Part shown: one piece after another, positions 1 to 8,241 of the stretch
Layout: each line of letters opens with the position of its first letter
Position numbering within the stretch: the stretch's first letter is position 1
DNA from: Fodinicola acaciae
GTDB lineage: Bacteria; Actinomycetota; Actinomycetes; Mycobacteriales; HKI-0501
Length of the DNA: 64,000 bases
Reading direction: 5' to 3'
NCBI RefSeq assembly: GCF_010993745.1
Contig: NZ_WOTN01000002.1
Span: 62,001 to 126,000, forward strand
Program-made: the position numbers and the translations under genes
Notes under the pieces: generated by a model
Seen by the model: only the letters and a program-made list of their open reading frames with translations
What the model was told of the DNA's origin: nothing
The model's database searches: none

Positions 1-126
1 GCGCACTGCTGGGACGAGTTCGGCCGCAACTCCACCGATCTGGACAAGCACGTTTACCTGCGTGCCCTGTAGGACCGCAACGAGACGCTTTTCTACCGGT
101 TTCTGAGCGAGCACATCGCCGAGGCG
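1..126 (+). pseudogene. 5' remnant of malic enzyme, cut off by in-frame TAG
   Basis: Reading the same frame as the downstream malic enzyme gives HCWDEFGRNSTDLDKHVYL, then RAL, then a TAG stop at 70-72, then DRNETLFYRFL, which runs on into the malic-enzyme body. In the malic enzyme family this stretch reads LxDRNExLFY with Gln or Arg at the stop position, so one CAG to TAG change explains the break. The gene also continues left of the window. Either the gene is a nonsense pseudogene, a shortened protein starts at the ATG at 127, or this is a sequencing error. Confidence 0.7.
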
Positions 127-1476
127 ATGCCGATCATCTACACGCCGACGGTCGGTGAGGCGTGCCAGCGGTTCAGCCAGATCTATCGCCGGCCGCGCGG
201 ACTTTTCGTGGCGTATCCGGATCGCGCGCAGTTGCGCGAGGTGCTGCGCAACCGGCCGCAGCAGGATGTCGACGTCATCGTGGTGACCGACGGCCAGCGC
301 ATTCTCGGCCTCGGGGACCAGGGCATCGGCGGCATGGGGATCCCGATCGGCAAGCTCTCGCTCTACACGCTGATCGGCGGCATCGACCCGGCGCGTACGC
401 TGCCGATCGTTCTCGACGTCGGCACCGACAACGCCGACCTGTTGGAGGATCCCCAGTATCTGGGCTGGCGGCACCGGCGGATCGGCGACGAGGAGTATGA
501 CGCGTTCGTCGACGATTTCGTCGCGGCCGTACGCGACGAACTGCCCGATGTCTTGTTGCAGTGGGAGGATTTCGCGACCGCGCACGCGTTGCCGATCCTG
601 GACCGCTATCGCGACCGGTTGCTCACCTTCAACGACGACATCCAAGGCACCGCCGCCGTCGCGCTCGGCGCCTTGTACGGTGCGACGCGGGTCGCCGGCC
701 GGCCGCTGGCCGAACAGCGGGTCATCATGCTCGGCGCCGGGTCGGCCGGCATCGGCGTACTCGACATGATCCGCAAGGAAATGTGCGCGCAGGGACTGAC
801 CGACCAGGAAGCCGCCGACCGGATCTGGGTCGTCGACATCAACGGCCTGCTCACCACGGCCCGGACGGACCTGTCCGAAAGCCAGCGTCTTTACGCCAAG
901 GCACAGGAAAACTGGGATCTCGCCGAGGTCGTACACCAGGTCGACGCCGGCATCCTGCTCGGCCTGTCGACCGCCGCTGGTGCGTTCACCGAGCCGATCG
1001 TGCGTGAGCTGGCGGGAAAAACCGATCGGCCGATCATCTTTCCGCTGTCGAATCCGACCAGCAACGCCGAAGCGCGGCCGAGCGAGCTGGACGAGTGGAC
1101 CGGCGGTCGCGCGCTGGTCGCCACCGGCTCGCCTTTCGCTCCGGTCGTGCGCGATGGTGTCGCTCGGCGGGTGGCGCAATGCAACAACGTCTACATTTTC
1201 CCGGCCATCGGCCTGGCCGTGACCGCCGCGCAGGCGACCCGGGTCACCGACGAGATGATGCGCGTCGCCGCCCGTGAGCTCGGCGAGGCCTCGCCGGCGC
1301 TGGTCGATCCGGCGGAGCCGTTGCTGCCGGCCTGGCAGGACGTGCCGGACATCGCCGTCCGGATGGCGCACGCGGTCGCGATGCAGGCGGTCGCCGACGA
1401 GGTCGCGCCGGAGCGTACGCCGGAGGACCTGGCCGAGCGCATCAACGCGACCCGCTGGACACCCGCCTATCGCTGA
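127..1476 (+). CDS. NAD(P)-dependent malic enzyme (N-terminally shortened)
   Basis: Oxidative decarboxylation of malate to pyruvate in the cytosol. The 449 residues start exactly at the conserved MPIIYTPTVGEA, which carries the catalytic Tyr. The Gly-rich block GLGDQGIGGMGIPIGKLSL holds the catalytic Lys. FNDDIQGTA supplies the metal-binding Asp residues, LGAGSAGIG is the NAD(P)-binding loop and PLSNPTSNAE is the family C-terminal signature. Full-length bacterial enzymes are about 540-570 aa, so about 100 N-terminal residues are missing because of the TAG at 70-72. All recognised catalytic residues survive in the open frame. Whether the short form is made is unknown, and no strong Shine-Dalgarno precedes 127. 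Confidence 0.85.
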   Translation: MPIIYTPTVGEACQRFSQIYRRPRGLFVAYPDRAQLREVLRNRPQQDVDVIVVTDGQRILGLGDQGIGGMGIPIGKLSLYTLIGGIDPARTLPIVLDVGTDNADLLEDPQYLGWRHRRIGDEEYDAFVDDFVAAVRDELPDVLLQWEDFATAHALPILDRYRDRLLTFNDDIQGTAAVALGALYGATRVAGRPLAEQRVIMLGAGSAGIGVLDMIRKEMCAQGLTDQEAADRIWVVDINGLLTTARTDLSESQRLYAKAQENWDLAEVVHQVDAGILLGLSTAAGAFTEPIVRELAGKTDRPIIFPLSNPTSNAEARPSELDEWTGGRALVATGSPFAPVVRDGVARRVAQCNNVYIFPAIGLAVTAAQATRVTDEMMRVAARELGEASPALVDPAEPLLPAWQDVPDIAVRMAHAVAMQAVADEVAPERTPEDLAERINATRWTPAYR

Positions 1477-1505
1477 GAGCGGGTGGATTCCGTCACTCGC
1501 CGACT

Positions 1506-1822
1506 GCCGCCTTTCCTGTGGCGTTCATCGACCGCCGTGTTTTTGGTGTCGTTGAGCGTTGAGCGGCGTGTTTTCCGTGGTGTTCGTTGGGCGCCGCGTT
1601 TTCTTCGTCGGTCGCCGAGTGCCGCCTTTTGGGTGTCGTTGAGCGTTGAGTGGCGTGTTTTCCGTGGCGTTCGGCGAGTGGTGTGTTTTCTGCGTGGTTC
1701 GTTGGGTGTCGCGTTTTCTTCGTCGGTCGCCGAGTGTCGTGTTTTTGGTGTCGTTGAGCGTTGAGTGGCGTCTTTCCTTCGTCGCTCGGCCAGTGGCGGA
1801 GTTTGGTGGGGTTCGGCGGGGT
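1506..1822 (+). repeat. Tandem minisatellite, 28/31-bp units, about 11 copies
   Basis: This fills the gene-free stretch between the malic enzyme and the methyltransferase. Successive units start at 1506, 1534, 1565, 1593, 1621, 1652, 1680, 1708, 1736, 1767 and 1795. Each begins G(C/G/T)CG(T/C) followed by a TTT(T) run. Units at 1534, 1621 and 1736 are 31 bp and share GTGTCGTTGAGCGTTGAG; the others are 28 bp. Units at 1593 and 1708 share CGCGTTTTCTTCGTCGGTCG. This suggests a higher-order repeat of three to four units. The last copy is degenerate. No spacers exist, so it is not a CRISPR. A minus-strand open frame across it is just repeat-encoded. Confidence 0.85.
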
Positions 1823-1954
1823 GGTGCCGTGGAGCGCTGGTCGGCCGGGGTACGAGCGCAACGACTCCGGTCAGACCGCGAAGCCGGACGTTCGACGTCC
1901 AGCGCTGCCGATCGTGGAGGATAAATCGGTGGACAGGCGGGTTATGTTGGCGCC

Positions 1955-2689
1955 GTGCGACAAGAGGACATCTGGGACAGCGTGGCGGCGCAGGCGTACG
2001 ACACTCCCGGCACCGGCATGTTCGCCGCCGACGTTGTCGGCGCGACGGTCGACCGGCTGGTGGAGCTGGCCGGCGGCGGCGAGGCCCTGGAGTTTGCCAT
2101 CGGTACGGGCCGGGTGGCCGTGCCGCTGGCCGAGCGTGGCGTCAAGGTGACCGGCATCGAGCTGTCGACCGCGATGATCGAGCAACTGCGCCAAAAAGTC
2201 GACGAGGCGACGATCCCGGTGGTCGTTGGCGACATGGCGACGACGGCGGCGCCAGGAGAGCACGCGCTGGTCTATCTGGTCTTCAACACGATCGGCAACC
2301 TGCTGACCCAGGCCGAGCAGGTCGAGTGTTTCCGCAATGCCGCGCGGCATCTGACGCCCGGCGGCCGGTTCGTCGTCGAGCTCGGCGTGCCGGACCTGCG
2401 CCGGCTGCCGCCTGGCCAGCCAGGCGTGGTTTTCGCGACGGACGAGGGATACATCGGCGTCGACTCCTACGATCCGTTGCGCCAGCATCTCGTGTCGCAT
2501 CATTTCCATTTCGGCGACGACCGGCAGGCACGGGTTTTCCGTACGCCACAACGCTATGTCTGGCCCGCCGAGCTCGACCTGATGGGGCAGCTGGCCGGTT
2601 TCCAGCTGGAGAGCCGGCACGCCGACTGGCGCGGCGCGGAGTTCACCGCGGAGTCCCGGTCACACGTCTCGGTTTACCGGCTCGCCTAA
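1955..2689 (+). CDS. Class I SAM-dependent methyltransferase
   Basis: 244 aa with a Rossmann methyltransferase core. Motif I is ALEFAIGTGRVAVPLA (residues about 48-63), followed by GVKVTGIELS (motif II acidic residue) and an LTPGGRFVVE post-motif region typical of methyltransferase domain 25/11 enzymes. The chosen GTG at 1955 gives MRQEDIWDSVAAQAYD, a normal family N-terminus. The substrate is not predictable. The stop lies 30 bp inside the convergent SnoaL-like gene. The gene is preceded by the minisatellite and no clear promoter was seen. Confidence 0.85.
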   Translation: MRQEDIWDSVAAQAYDTPGTGMFAADVVGATVDRLVELAGGGEALEFAIGTGRVAVPLAERGVKVTGIELSTAMIEQLRQKVDEATIPVVVGDMATTAAPGEHALVYLVFNTIGNLLTQAEQVECFRNAARHLTPGGRFVVELGVPDLRRLPPGQPGVVFATDEGYIGVDSYDPLRQHLVSHHFHFGDDRQARVFRTPQRYVWPAELDLMGQLAGFQLESRHADWRGAEFTAESRSHVSVYRLA

Positions 2690-3124
2690 CGTGATGTTGG
2701 GCCGCTCGTTGTCCCAGATCATGTTCATGATGTGCCAGTCGCCGGCCTGGTCGCGAAACAGCTGGATGCTGTTGATGCCTTTGCGTTCCGGCGCCGGGCC
2801 GGCCGGCGTGTGCCGTGCCTCGTACGCACTCCAGACATGTGCCATGTTGCCGAAAACGTCGATCCGCCGGCTCGTCTCCACCTCGTAGAAGTCGACGCCG
2901 GACAGAAACGCCGCGGTGCTGTCCACATAGTCGTCCACCGACATGATCGCGACGGCCGGGTTGCCGGCCTGGTCGACGGACGTACGCATCAGCCGGCCGT
3001 CCGGGTGCAGGAACGTCCGCAGCCGGTCCCAGTCGCGCGGTCCGGCCGGCCCGGAGATCGTCGCATAGAGGTCGGTGACCAGCCGGCCGATCTTCTGCTC
3101 GTCGTCGCTCATGCCGGCGAGCAT
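2660..3124 (-). CDS. SnoaL/NTF2-like fold protein
   Basis: 154 aa; a cone-shaped alpha+beta barrel of the SnoaL_3/NTF2-like type is suggested by the N-terminal helix (GRLVTDLYATISGPAG), the RTFLHPDGRLM strand and the WHIMNMIWDNERP C-terminus. Such proteins are small-molecule isomerases, hydrolases or binding proteins; no catalytic assignment is possible. The ATG at 3124 has GGGAG four bases upstream; an in-frame ATG at 3112 is an alternative. The 3' end overlaps the convergent methyltransferase by 30 bp, and the gene is divergent from the membrane protein at 3177. Confidence 0.75.
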   Translation of the reverse strand: MLAGMSDDEQKIGRLVTDLYATISGPAGPRDWDRLRTFLHPDGRLMRTSVDQAGNPAVAIMSVDDYVDSTAAFLSGVDFYEVETSRRIDVFGNMAHVWSAYEARHTPAGPAPERKGINSIQLFRDQAGDWHIMNMIWDNERPNITLGEPVNRDV

Positions 3125-3144
3125 AGATCTCCCGCGTTCGGGAC

Positions 3145-3158
3145 CGCTCCCGGGAGCG
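3145..3158. promoter_or_regulatory. Perfect 14-bp palindrome between divergent genes
   Basis: CGCTCCCGGGAGCG sits in the 52-bp gap between the divergent starts at 3124 and 3177. It is a candidate operator; no regulator for it is visible nearby. Confidence 0.35.
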
Positions 3159-3176
3159 ATCGGTTACTGTCCGGGT

Positions 3177-3575
3177 ATGTCCGGGAAGCGTGGAGTGCCG
3201 AAGGTCCTCTGGGCCGCCGGCATCATCATGTATCTGCAGGCCGTGACCTCGATGTACGTCGCGTCCGTGCAGCTGGGCGAGGTGATGCGGCAGGTGCGCG
3301 GCGGCGAGGAGCTGTCCGGGCTGACCTATCTGGCCTTCGTCCTCGACCCGGTCGTCGCCGTGCTCCTCGCGGTCGCGGCGACCGCGTTGATCACCTCGCA
3401 GCGGTCGGTGGTGCGGTTGTTCGCCATCATCCTGGAGGCGGTCGGCATCGCGGAGGCGGCGATCAACCTGTTTTCCGGACGGTTGCAACCAATGCTGGCG
3501 ATCGTCATCGCCCTCGTCGTCATCGGCCTCCTGCTCGCTCCCAACATCCGCGGCGCGAGCTACGACACGCGGTGA
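3177..3575 (+). CDS. Small four-helix membrane protein
   Basis: 132 aa starting MSGKRGVPKVLWAAG. Four hydrophobic segments are visible: VLWAAGIIMYLQAVTSMYV, a segment around residues 47-65 (LAFVLDPVVAVLLAVAATAL), one around 74-92 and one around 100-118 (LAIVIALVVIGLLLAP). No family motif was recognised. The longer open frame upstream is not used, because it reads through the divergent promoter region. The 3' end overlaps the convergent AAA+ gene by 16 bp. Confidence 0.7.
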   Translation: MSGKRGVPKVLWAAGIIMYLQAVTSMYVASVQLGEVMRQVRGGEELSGLTYLAFVLDPVVAVLLAVAATALITSQRSVVRLFAIILEAVGIAEAAINLFSGRLQPMLAIVIALVVIGLLLAPNIRGASYDTR

Positions 3576-5242
3576 GCTGACCTGGCGTATTCGGCGGCGG
3601 CCGCGATGTCGGCCGGCAGCAGCGTACGCAGTTCGGTCGCGTCCGGCATCCGGCCGAGCGAGCGCAACCGTTGCGACTGCGATTTGCGTGCCGCCTCGAA
3701 AAGTCGCCGCGCCTCGCGCGCGTTGCCATAGTTGGGACTGTTGGCGATCGCGGCGAAATGCCCGGTCAGGATCGGCTGTGTCGCGCCGTCGAGCTCGTAG
3801 TCGCCATCGCCGGCCATCCGTCCGATGATCTCCACCAGGTCTGCCGGCGAGTAGTTGTCGAACTCGATGGTTTTGGAGAAACGCGAGGCAAGACCGGGGT
3901 TGGCGTCCAGGAAGTTGACCATCTCGGCGGTGTAGCCGGCGACGATCACGGCCACCTCGTCGCGGTGGTCCTCCATGAGTTTCACCAGCGTGTCGATGGC
4001 TTCCTGACCGTAGTCGTTGCCGCTGCCGATCTGCCGCGACAGTGTGTACGCCTCGTCGATGAACAGCACACCGCCTTTGGTCTCCTCGAACACCGTGGCC
4101 GTTTTCTCCGCCGTGTGACCGACATACTGGCCGACCAGATCGCGCCGGGACACCTCGCGGAACTGCCCGCCGGTGAGGACTCCGAGCGACTGCAACAGTT
4201 TCCCGTACGTGCGCGCCACCGTCGTCTTACCGGTGCCGGGAGCGCCGGCGAAAATCAGGTGGTGGCTGACCGAGCCGACCGCGAGGCCGGCGCTGCGCCG
4301 CCACTCGTTGACCTGGATTTCATCGATCACGGCACGCACTTCGGCCTTGACACCGGCCAGGCCGACCATGTTGTCCAGATCGAGCAGCAATGCCTCCAAC
4401 TCGTTGCCGATGACCGTGCTCGCCGCCGCGGCCTGCTCGATCACCTCCGGCGACGCGCCAGGTGCGATGCGGATCGCCGGCGACGCGGTGTTGTCGATGC
4501 GGCAGCGGTCGACGACACCGGCGCAGCCGGTGCCGAAGTCGATGCCGACGCCGCGTACGTCATGGATCGTCGTCGAGCGGATCGTTGGATTGCTTTGCTG
4601 CGCGACGGAAATCCCGTCCCGGCCGGTACGTGACACGTCGCAGTTCTCGATGACCGGCTGCGCGTACTGGTAGACATAGACGCCGCGCTGACCGCAACCG
4701 CTGATCGTGCAGCCGGCGATCGCCGGATCCGCACCGAAACCGACGACCACGCCGTCGCCGGAGATGTTCTCCACCGACGTGCCGCTGATCCGGCCGGAGG
4801 TGCTGTCCAGCACGATCCCCTCCGCCGCACCACTGATCGTGCAGTCGCGCAAATCCGTCTCCGGACAGTTGCGAACGCTGATCGCAGGGCCGACCGGTGC
4901 GCTGACGGTGCAGCCTTCCATGGTGAGTTTCGCGCTGTCAGCGTGGATCCCGCCGACGCGGCCGCGCAGCTCGATGCTGCGCAGGGTTAAAGAGCCACCG
5001 CGTGCGCACAGCACCGGCCAGTCGCAATCGCGGCCGTCGAGCACGACGGTCGCGCCGATCGCCGCACGCAGCGTGAGTTTACGGTCCAACAGCTCGAAAG
5101 TCTCCGCGTACGTGCCCTCCGAGATGGTCAGCACACCGCCGTCCGGCGCGGCCTGCATGGCCTCGCCGATCGTCTGGAAGGTGCCGTGTTGGTTCGGTGC
5201 CACCAGAAGATTGCGTGGAGCCTCGTCCACCGTGGAGGTCAC
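3560..5242 (-). CDS. Right-handed beta-helix / CbbX-type AAA+ ATPase (EccA-like)
   Basis: 560 aa. Residues about 10-270 form parallel beta-helix repeats of the pectate-lyase/NosD type, with repeated CTISG, GI.V and N.IR elements (HGTFQTIGEAMQAAP start). Residues about 290-550 are a CbbX/SpoVK AAA+ module: GAPGTGKTTVAR (Walker A), VLFIDEAY (Walker B), VAVIVAGYTAEM (sensor 1) and NARxARRLFE (sensor 2). EccA of ESX systems has a related C-terminal AAA+ module but a TPR N-terminus, so this may be the locus's EccA equivalent with a different substrate-binding half (inference). The GTG start overlaps the LuxR stop (GTGA). It is the last gene of the eccE-luxR-AAA operon. A longer upstream frame is shadow. 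Confidence 0.85.
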   Translation of the reverse strand: MTSTVDEAPRNLLVAPNQHGTFQTIGEAMQAAPDGGVLTISEGTYAETFELLDRKLTLRAAIGATVVLDGRDCDWPVLCARGGSLTLRSIELRGRVGGIHADSAKLTMEGCTVSAPVGPAISVRNCPETDLRDCTISGAAEGIVLDSTSGRISGTSVENISGDGVVVGFGADPAIAGCTISGCGQRGVYVYQYAQPVIENCDVSRTGRDGISVAQQSNPTIRSTTIHDVRGVGIDFGTGCAGVVDRCRIDNTASPAIRIAPGASPEVIEQAAAASTVIGNELEALLLDLDNMVGLAGVKAEVRAVIDEIQVNEWRRSAGLAVGSVSHHLIFAGAPGTGKTTVARTYGKLLQSLGVLTGGQFREVSRRDLVGQYVGHTAEKTATVFEETKGGVLFIDEAYTLSRQIGSGNDYGQEAIDTLVKLMEDHRDEVAVIVAGYTAEMVNFLDANPGLASRFSKTIEFDNYSPADLVEIIGRMAGDGDYELDGATQPILTGHFAAIANSPNYGNAREARRLFEAARKSQSQRLRSLGRMPDATELRTLLPADIAAAAEYARSAHRVS

Positions 5243-5892
5243 CGGTCGGTCCCGTCGGTGATCCAACCGCGCTGCGCCGCCTTCGCGCCGGCCTGGAACC
5301 GGCTGCGCGCGCCGAGCAGGTCGTTCATCTCCGACACCATCCGGCGTACGGTCCGCACCGACAGCTCCATCCGCGCGGCCGCCGCTTCGTCGGTGTTTCC
5401 TGAGTAGAGCAAGGAAAGCAGCTTCAAATGTTTGTCGGACAGCGGCCGCGGGTCCGGCACGTCGTACGGGTCCAGCGCCACCGCGTCGGCCCACACGCGC
5501 TTGAAAAGCTCGGTCGTCGTGGTGATGACGCTCGGCAGCCGGATCGGTGTCACGCCGGTCGGTCCGGTCGGCATCATGGCGACCGTGCCGTCGATGATCA
5601 GCGCGTCCATCGGCACCGCCGGCACCGACCGGATCGACGCACCGGCCTGCGCGAAGGAAACCAGCTGGCCGGCGAGCCGCGGAGCCGTCCGCGCGTTGTC
5701 CGGCACAAGCATCCGATAGCGTACGCCACGGCGTACGTTTTCCAGGTCTATCTGCGAAATCGCGCCGATCGGGCACTGCGTCCTCGCGGCCGCACTGGTA
5801 CGCATCACCAGGACCTCGCTGGTGGCCGAGGCCAGCAGCGCGCCGATCCCGCTGACCGGCCGGCTGGCCGGACGTTCGATAACCGCGGTCAT
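5239..5892 (-). CDS. LuxR-type HTH transcriptional regulator with PLD/TrmB-like N-terminus
   Basis: 217 aa. The C-terminal half (residues about 150-210) is a LuxR HTH: LSDKHLKLLSLLYSGNTDEA, then SVRTVRRMVSEMNDLLGARSR as recognition helix and capping. The N-terminal half contains YRMLVPDN, VRSVPAVPM-like and ALIIDGTVAMMP segments, as in actinobacterial LuxR proteins with a TrmB/PLD-like sensory domain. The start ATG overlaps the eccE stop (ATGA) and the stop overlaps the AAA+ GTG. It is a plausible regulator of the secretion locus; no acceptor-Asp receiver domain is present. Confidence 0.8.
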   Translation of the reverse strand: MTAVIERPASRPVSGIGALLASATSEVLVMRTSAAARTQCPIGAISQIDLENVRRGVRYRMLVPDNARTAPRLAGQLVSFAQAGASIRSVPAVPMDALIIDGTVAMMPTGPTGVTPIRLPSVITTTTELFKRVWADAVALDPYDVPDPRPLSDKHLKLLSLLYSGNTDEAAAARMELSVRTVRRMVSEMNDLLGARSRFQAGAKAAQRGWITDGTDR

Positions 5893-7388
5893 GAGACGAA
5901 ACCTCCGATCGGAAGCGAGGTGGCGAGCCCGGACAGGTGTTCGCCGTCCAGCCGGGTCAGGGAAACCCCGCACGGCTGCAGCAGCGGTCGCAGAGCCACC
6001 GAAGTGTCGTGGATGGCTTTTTCGTTGGTGGCGGCCAGCCGGAGGATGGCGCCGGCGTGCACCGCACCGAGGTCGGAGCGGGCGAAACAGGTGAGCGTGA
6101 CCGCGACGCCGGCGTTGCCGCGGTGCCGTACGAGCAGGCCGTCGGTCAGCCGGCGCGCGGTCGGGTCGTCGAGCTTGTCCCAGTTTTCCAACCGGAAACA
6201 GGCCTGCGCGACCATCCCAGTGGCCAGGAACTGCCAGTATTCCCGCACTTCCCGCCGGCTGCCGGTGACGTGCGCCAGCGCCGAGATGGTGCCCAGTGCC
6301 GCGCTGTCGTTGAGTCCGTCGGTGCTGATTCCGGAGCGGCGCAGGGCTTTCCGGATCCGCCGCAGCGCGTTTCGCAGGCCCAGCGCCAAATCGTGGTCGA
6401 CCGGTGTGTCGGCGGTACGCTCGGCGTGTACGGCCAGCCAGAGCCGGGTCGGCTCGCCGGGTTTGGTGCCGGAGTGGAAAACCGTCTGGATGCCGAACTC
6501 GGTCGACACGCCGGTCGAACTGTCCGGCTCCGGCAGCAGCGCCGCCGGCGCCGGAAACTTTCGCACCAGCTCTGGAGAAACCTCCTCCGGCCGGATGAGT
6601 ACGGTCAGGCCGCGGCGTTGGCTCAGCACCATCACCGAGTCCTGTCCGGTGTCCATGGTGTGGATCGACGTCCCGGGCAGCAGCCGTTCCAGCAGCGCGA
6701 GCGCGCGGGACTCGGCCATCGGCAGGTCGAACCGCCGCGACCGCAGCCAGAACCGGCAGCGCAGGCCGAGATGCTGATAGAGCCAGCGACGTTTGACGCG
6801 GACGAGGGTCATGGCCAGCAGGACGATCGCCGCCACGCTGACCGCGACGATCACCGGCCACGGCTGGCGGATCGTGAACAGTACGGCGAAAACCGCGATC
6901 TGCCAGCAGACCGCCTGGGTGGCGGTGAGCTCGCGGAAGAGGTCCGCGGCCCGCGGCTTGACCTTGGTCGGAGTCGGCGCCGGATCCGGCGCCGGAGCCG
7001 CCGGCGGCCGGTGCGGCTGGGGTCGCAGGATGGGCTGTGCAATGGGTTGTGCGACCGGCATCGGAGCCGGCGCGGGGACCGGGACCTGCGCGACCCGCGG
7101 CCGCGTCGCGGTGGCGCCGCCGATGACCGTACGCGTCGCCGGCGCCTGCTGCGTCGGCTGATAAAGCGCCTGGTAGGGAGCCGGTTGAGCGGTTTGGTAG
7201 GGACCGACCTGTTGCGGCGCGACCTGCTGCGGCGCGGCCGGGGGAGGTGGCGGTGCGGGCTGCACCAGCGGCTCGGTGGCCGCTGATACGACCAGCAGTG
7301 GCCGCGGCGCCGGTGCTGGCGCGGGGCCGGGCCGGCCGATCCGCTGCGGTCCAGAAGCGGGAGCTGACCTGCGGTTATGGTCGTCCAC
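5889..7388 (-). CDS. eccE: Type VII secretion protein EccE
   Basis: 499 aa. EccE is the peripheral membrane subunit that stabilises the ESX core complex. After a Pro/Ala/Gln-rich N-terminal tail of about 145 residues come two close transmembrane helices (VCWQIAVFAVLFTIR and VIVAVSVAAIVLLAMTLV). A soluble domain with WLYQHLGLRCRFWLRSRRFD, LIRPEEVSP and ACFRLENWDKL follows, matching actinobacterial EccE. Mycobacterial EccE lacks the long Pro-rich tail. The GTG start at 7388 has GGGAGG a few bases upstream. It heads the minus-strand operon eccE-luxR-AAA+ and is divergent from the two-component pair. Confidence 0.85.
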   Translation of the reverse strand: MDDHNRRSAPASGPQRIGRPGPAPAPAPRPLLVVSAATEPLVQPAPPPPPAAPQQVAPQQVGPYQTAQPAPYQALYQPTQQAPATRTVIGGATATRPRVAQVPVPAPAPMPVAQPIAQPILRPQPHRPPAAPAPDPAPTPTKVKPRAADLFRELTATQAVCWQIAVFAVLFTIRQPWPVIVAVSVAAIVLLAMTLVRVKRRWLYQHLGLRCRFWLRSRRFDLPMAESRALALLERLLPGTSIHTMDTGQDSVMVLSQRRGLTVLIRPEEVSPELVRKFPAPAALLPEPDSSTGVSTEFGIQTVFHSGTKPGEPTRLWLAVHAERTADTPVDHDLALGLRNALRRIRKALRRSGISTDGLNDSAALGTISALAHVTGSRREVREYWQFLATGMVAQACFRLENWDKLDDPTARRLTDGLLVRHRGNAGVAVTLTCFARSDLGAVHAGAILRLAATNEKAIHDTSVALRPLLQPCGVSLTRLDGEHLSGLATSLPIGGFVS

Positions 7389-7557
7389 GGAAAGCCTCCC
7401 TGGCGTTCTGTGCGTACCGGTATGCGCGCGGCAGGTTCCTGCGTCGCGGTTGCCGTGCACCGAGTACGGGGAGCAGCATGTGCCGTGTCTCCGTTCGTCG
7501 CGGTCGGATGGGTCAGTGTCAGCGCGCTTATGATTGCCCGGCCAAGCTGAGGAAATG

Positions 7558-8241
7558 ATGACGATGGGGAGCGAAGTGCGGATATTGGTCGTGGAGGACG
7601 ACGACGACATGCGGCTCGCCGTCTCCGCCGAGCTGACGTCCGCCGGTTTCGAGGTGACCCCGGTCGGCGATCTCGCGGCGGCCGCGTCGGCGCTGTCGGC
7701 GCAGCCGTACGTGTGCGCGGTCTTCGACCGGATGCTGCCGGACGGCGACGCGATCGACTACGTGCACCGGTTTCGCGTGTCCGGCGGCGCGGTGCCGGTG
7801 CTTTTCCTCACCGCGCGCGACCGCAGCTCCGATGTCGTCGACGGTTTTGCCAGCGGCGCCGACGACTATCTGGTCAAGCCGTTCCGGATGGCCGAGCTGA
7901 CCGCGCGCGTGCACAACCTGGCGCGCCGCTCGGCCTCCGGCCGCTCGACGGTGTTGCGCTTCGCCGACATCGAGCTGGACAGCGCTCGCCGCGAGATCCG
8001 CCGCGCCGGAGTTTTGCTGACGTTGTCGGCGAAGGAGTTCGCGGTGCTGGAATATCTGATGCTCCGGCCGGAGCAGGCGGTGCCCCGCGCCGACCTGATC
8101 GAGCACTGCTGGGACGAGCAGACCGACCCAAAGGCCAACGTGGTCGACGTGATCGTCGGCCGGGTACGGGAAAAACTGCACGAACCCAATGTCATTCATG
8201 CCGTGCGCGGCATCGGCTATCGGTTCGGTGCGCAGCAGTGA
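7558..8241 (+). CDS. OmpR/PhoB-family response regulator
   Basis: About 227 aa. Receiver domain: ILVVEDDDDM (acidic pocket), CAVFDRMLPDGD (phosphoacceptor Asp near residue 56), VLFLTAR (Thr) and DDYLVKPF (Lys). A C-terminal winged helix with LSAKEFAVLEYLMLRPEQAV and VDVIVGRVREKL ends in RGIGYRFG. Several ATGs lie together at 7555, 7558 and 7564; GAGGA upstream favours 7558 or 7564. The stop overlaps the kinase GTG (GTGA), so the pair is cotranscribed. Its position beside eccE and eccD suggests control of the ESX locus (inference). Confidence 0.9.
   Translation: MTMGSEVRILVVEDDDDMRLAVSAELTSAGFEVTPVGDLAAAASALSAQPYVCAVFDRMLPDGDAIDYVHRFRVSGGAVPVLFLTARDRSSDVVDGFASGADDYLVKPFRMAELTARVHNLARRSASGRSTVLRFADIELDSARREIRRAGVLLTLSAKEFAVLEYLMLRPEQAVPRADLIEHCWDEQTDPKANVVDVIVGRVREKLHEPNVIHAVRGIGYRFGAQQ

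Noticed and set aside
1506..1822. Possible CRISPR array
   Set aside because: Units are directly adjacent with no unique spacers and no cas genes nearby.
1493..1861. 122-aa minus-strand open frame over the minisatellite
   Set aside because: It is generated by the tandem repeat, has low-complexity composition and no start signal.
5243..5776. N-terminal extension of the beta-helix/AAA+ protein
   Set aside because: The extension is the wrong frame of the LuxR-type gene; the GTG at 5242 in a GTGA overlap is the better start.
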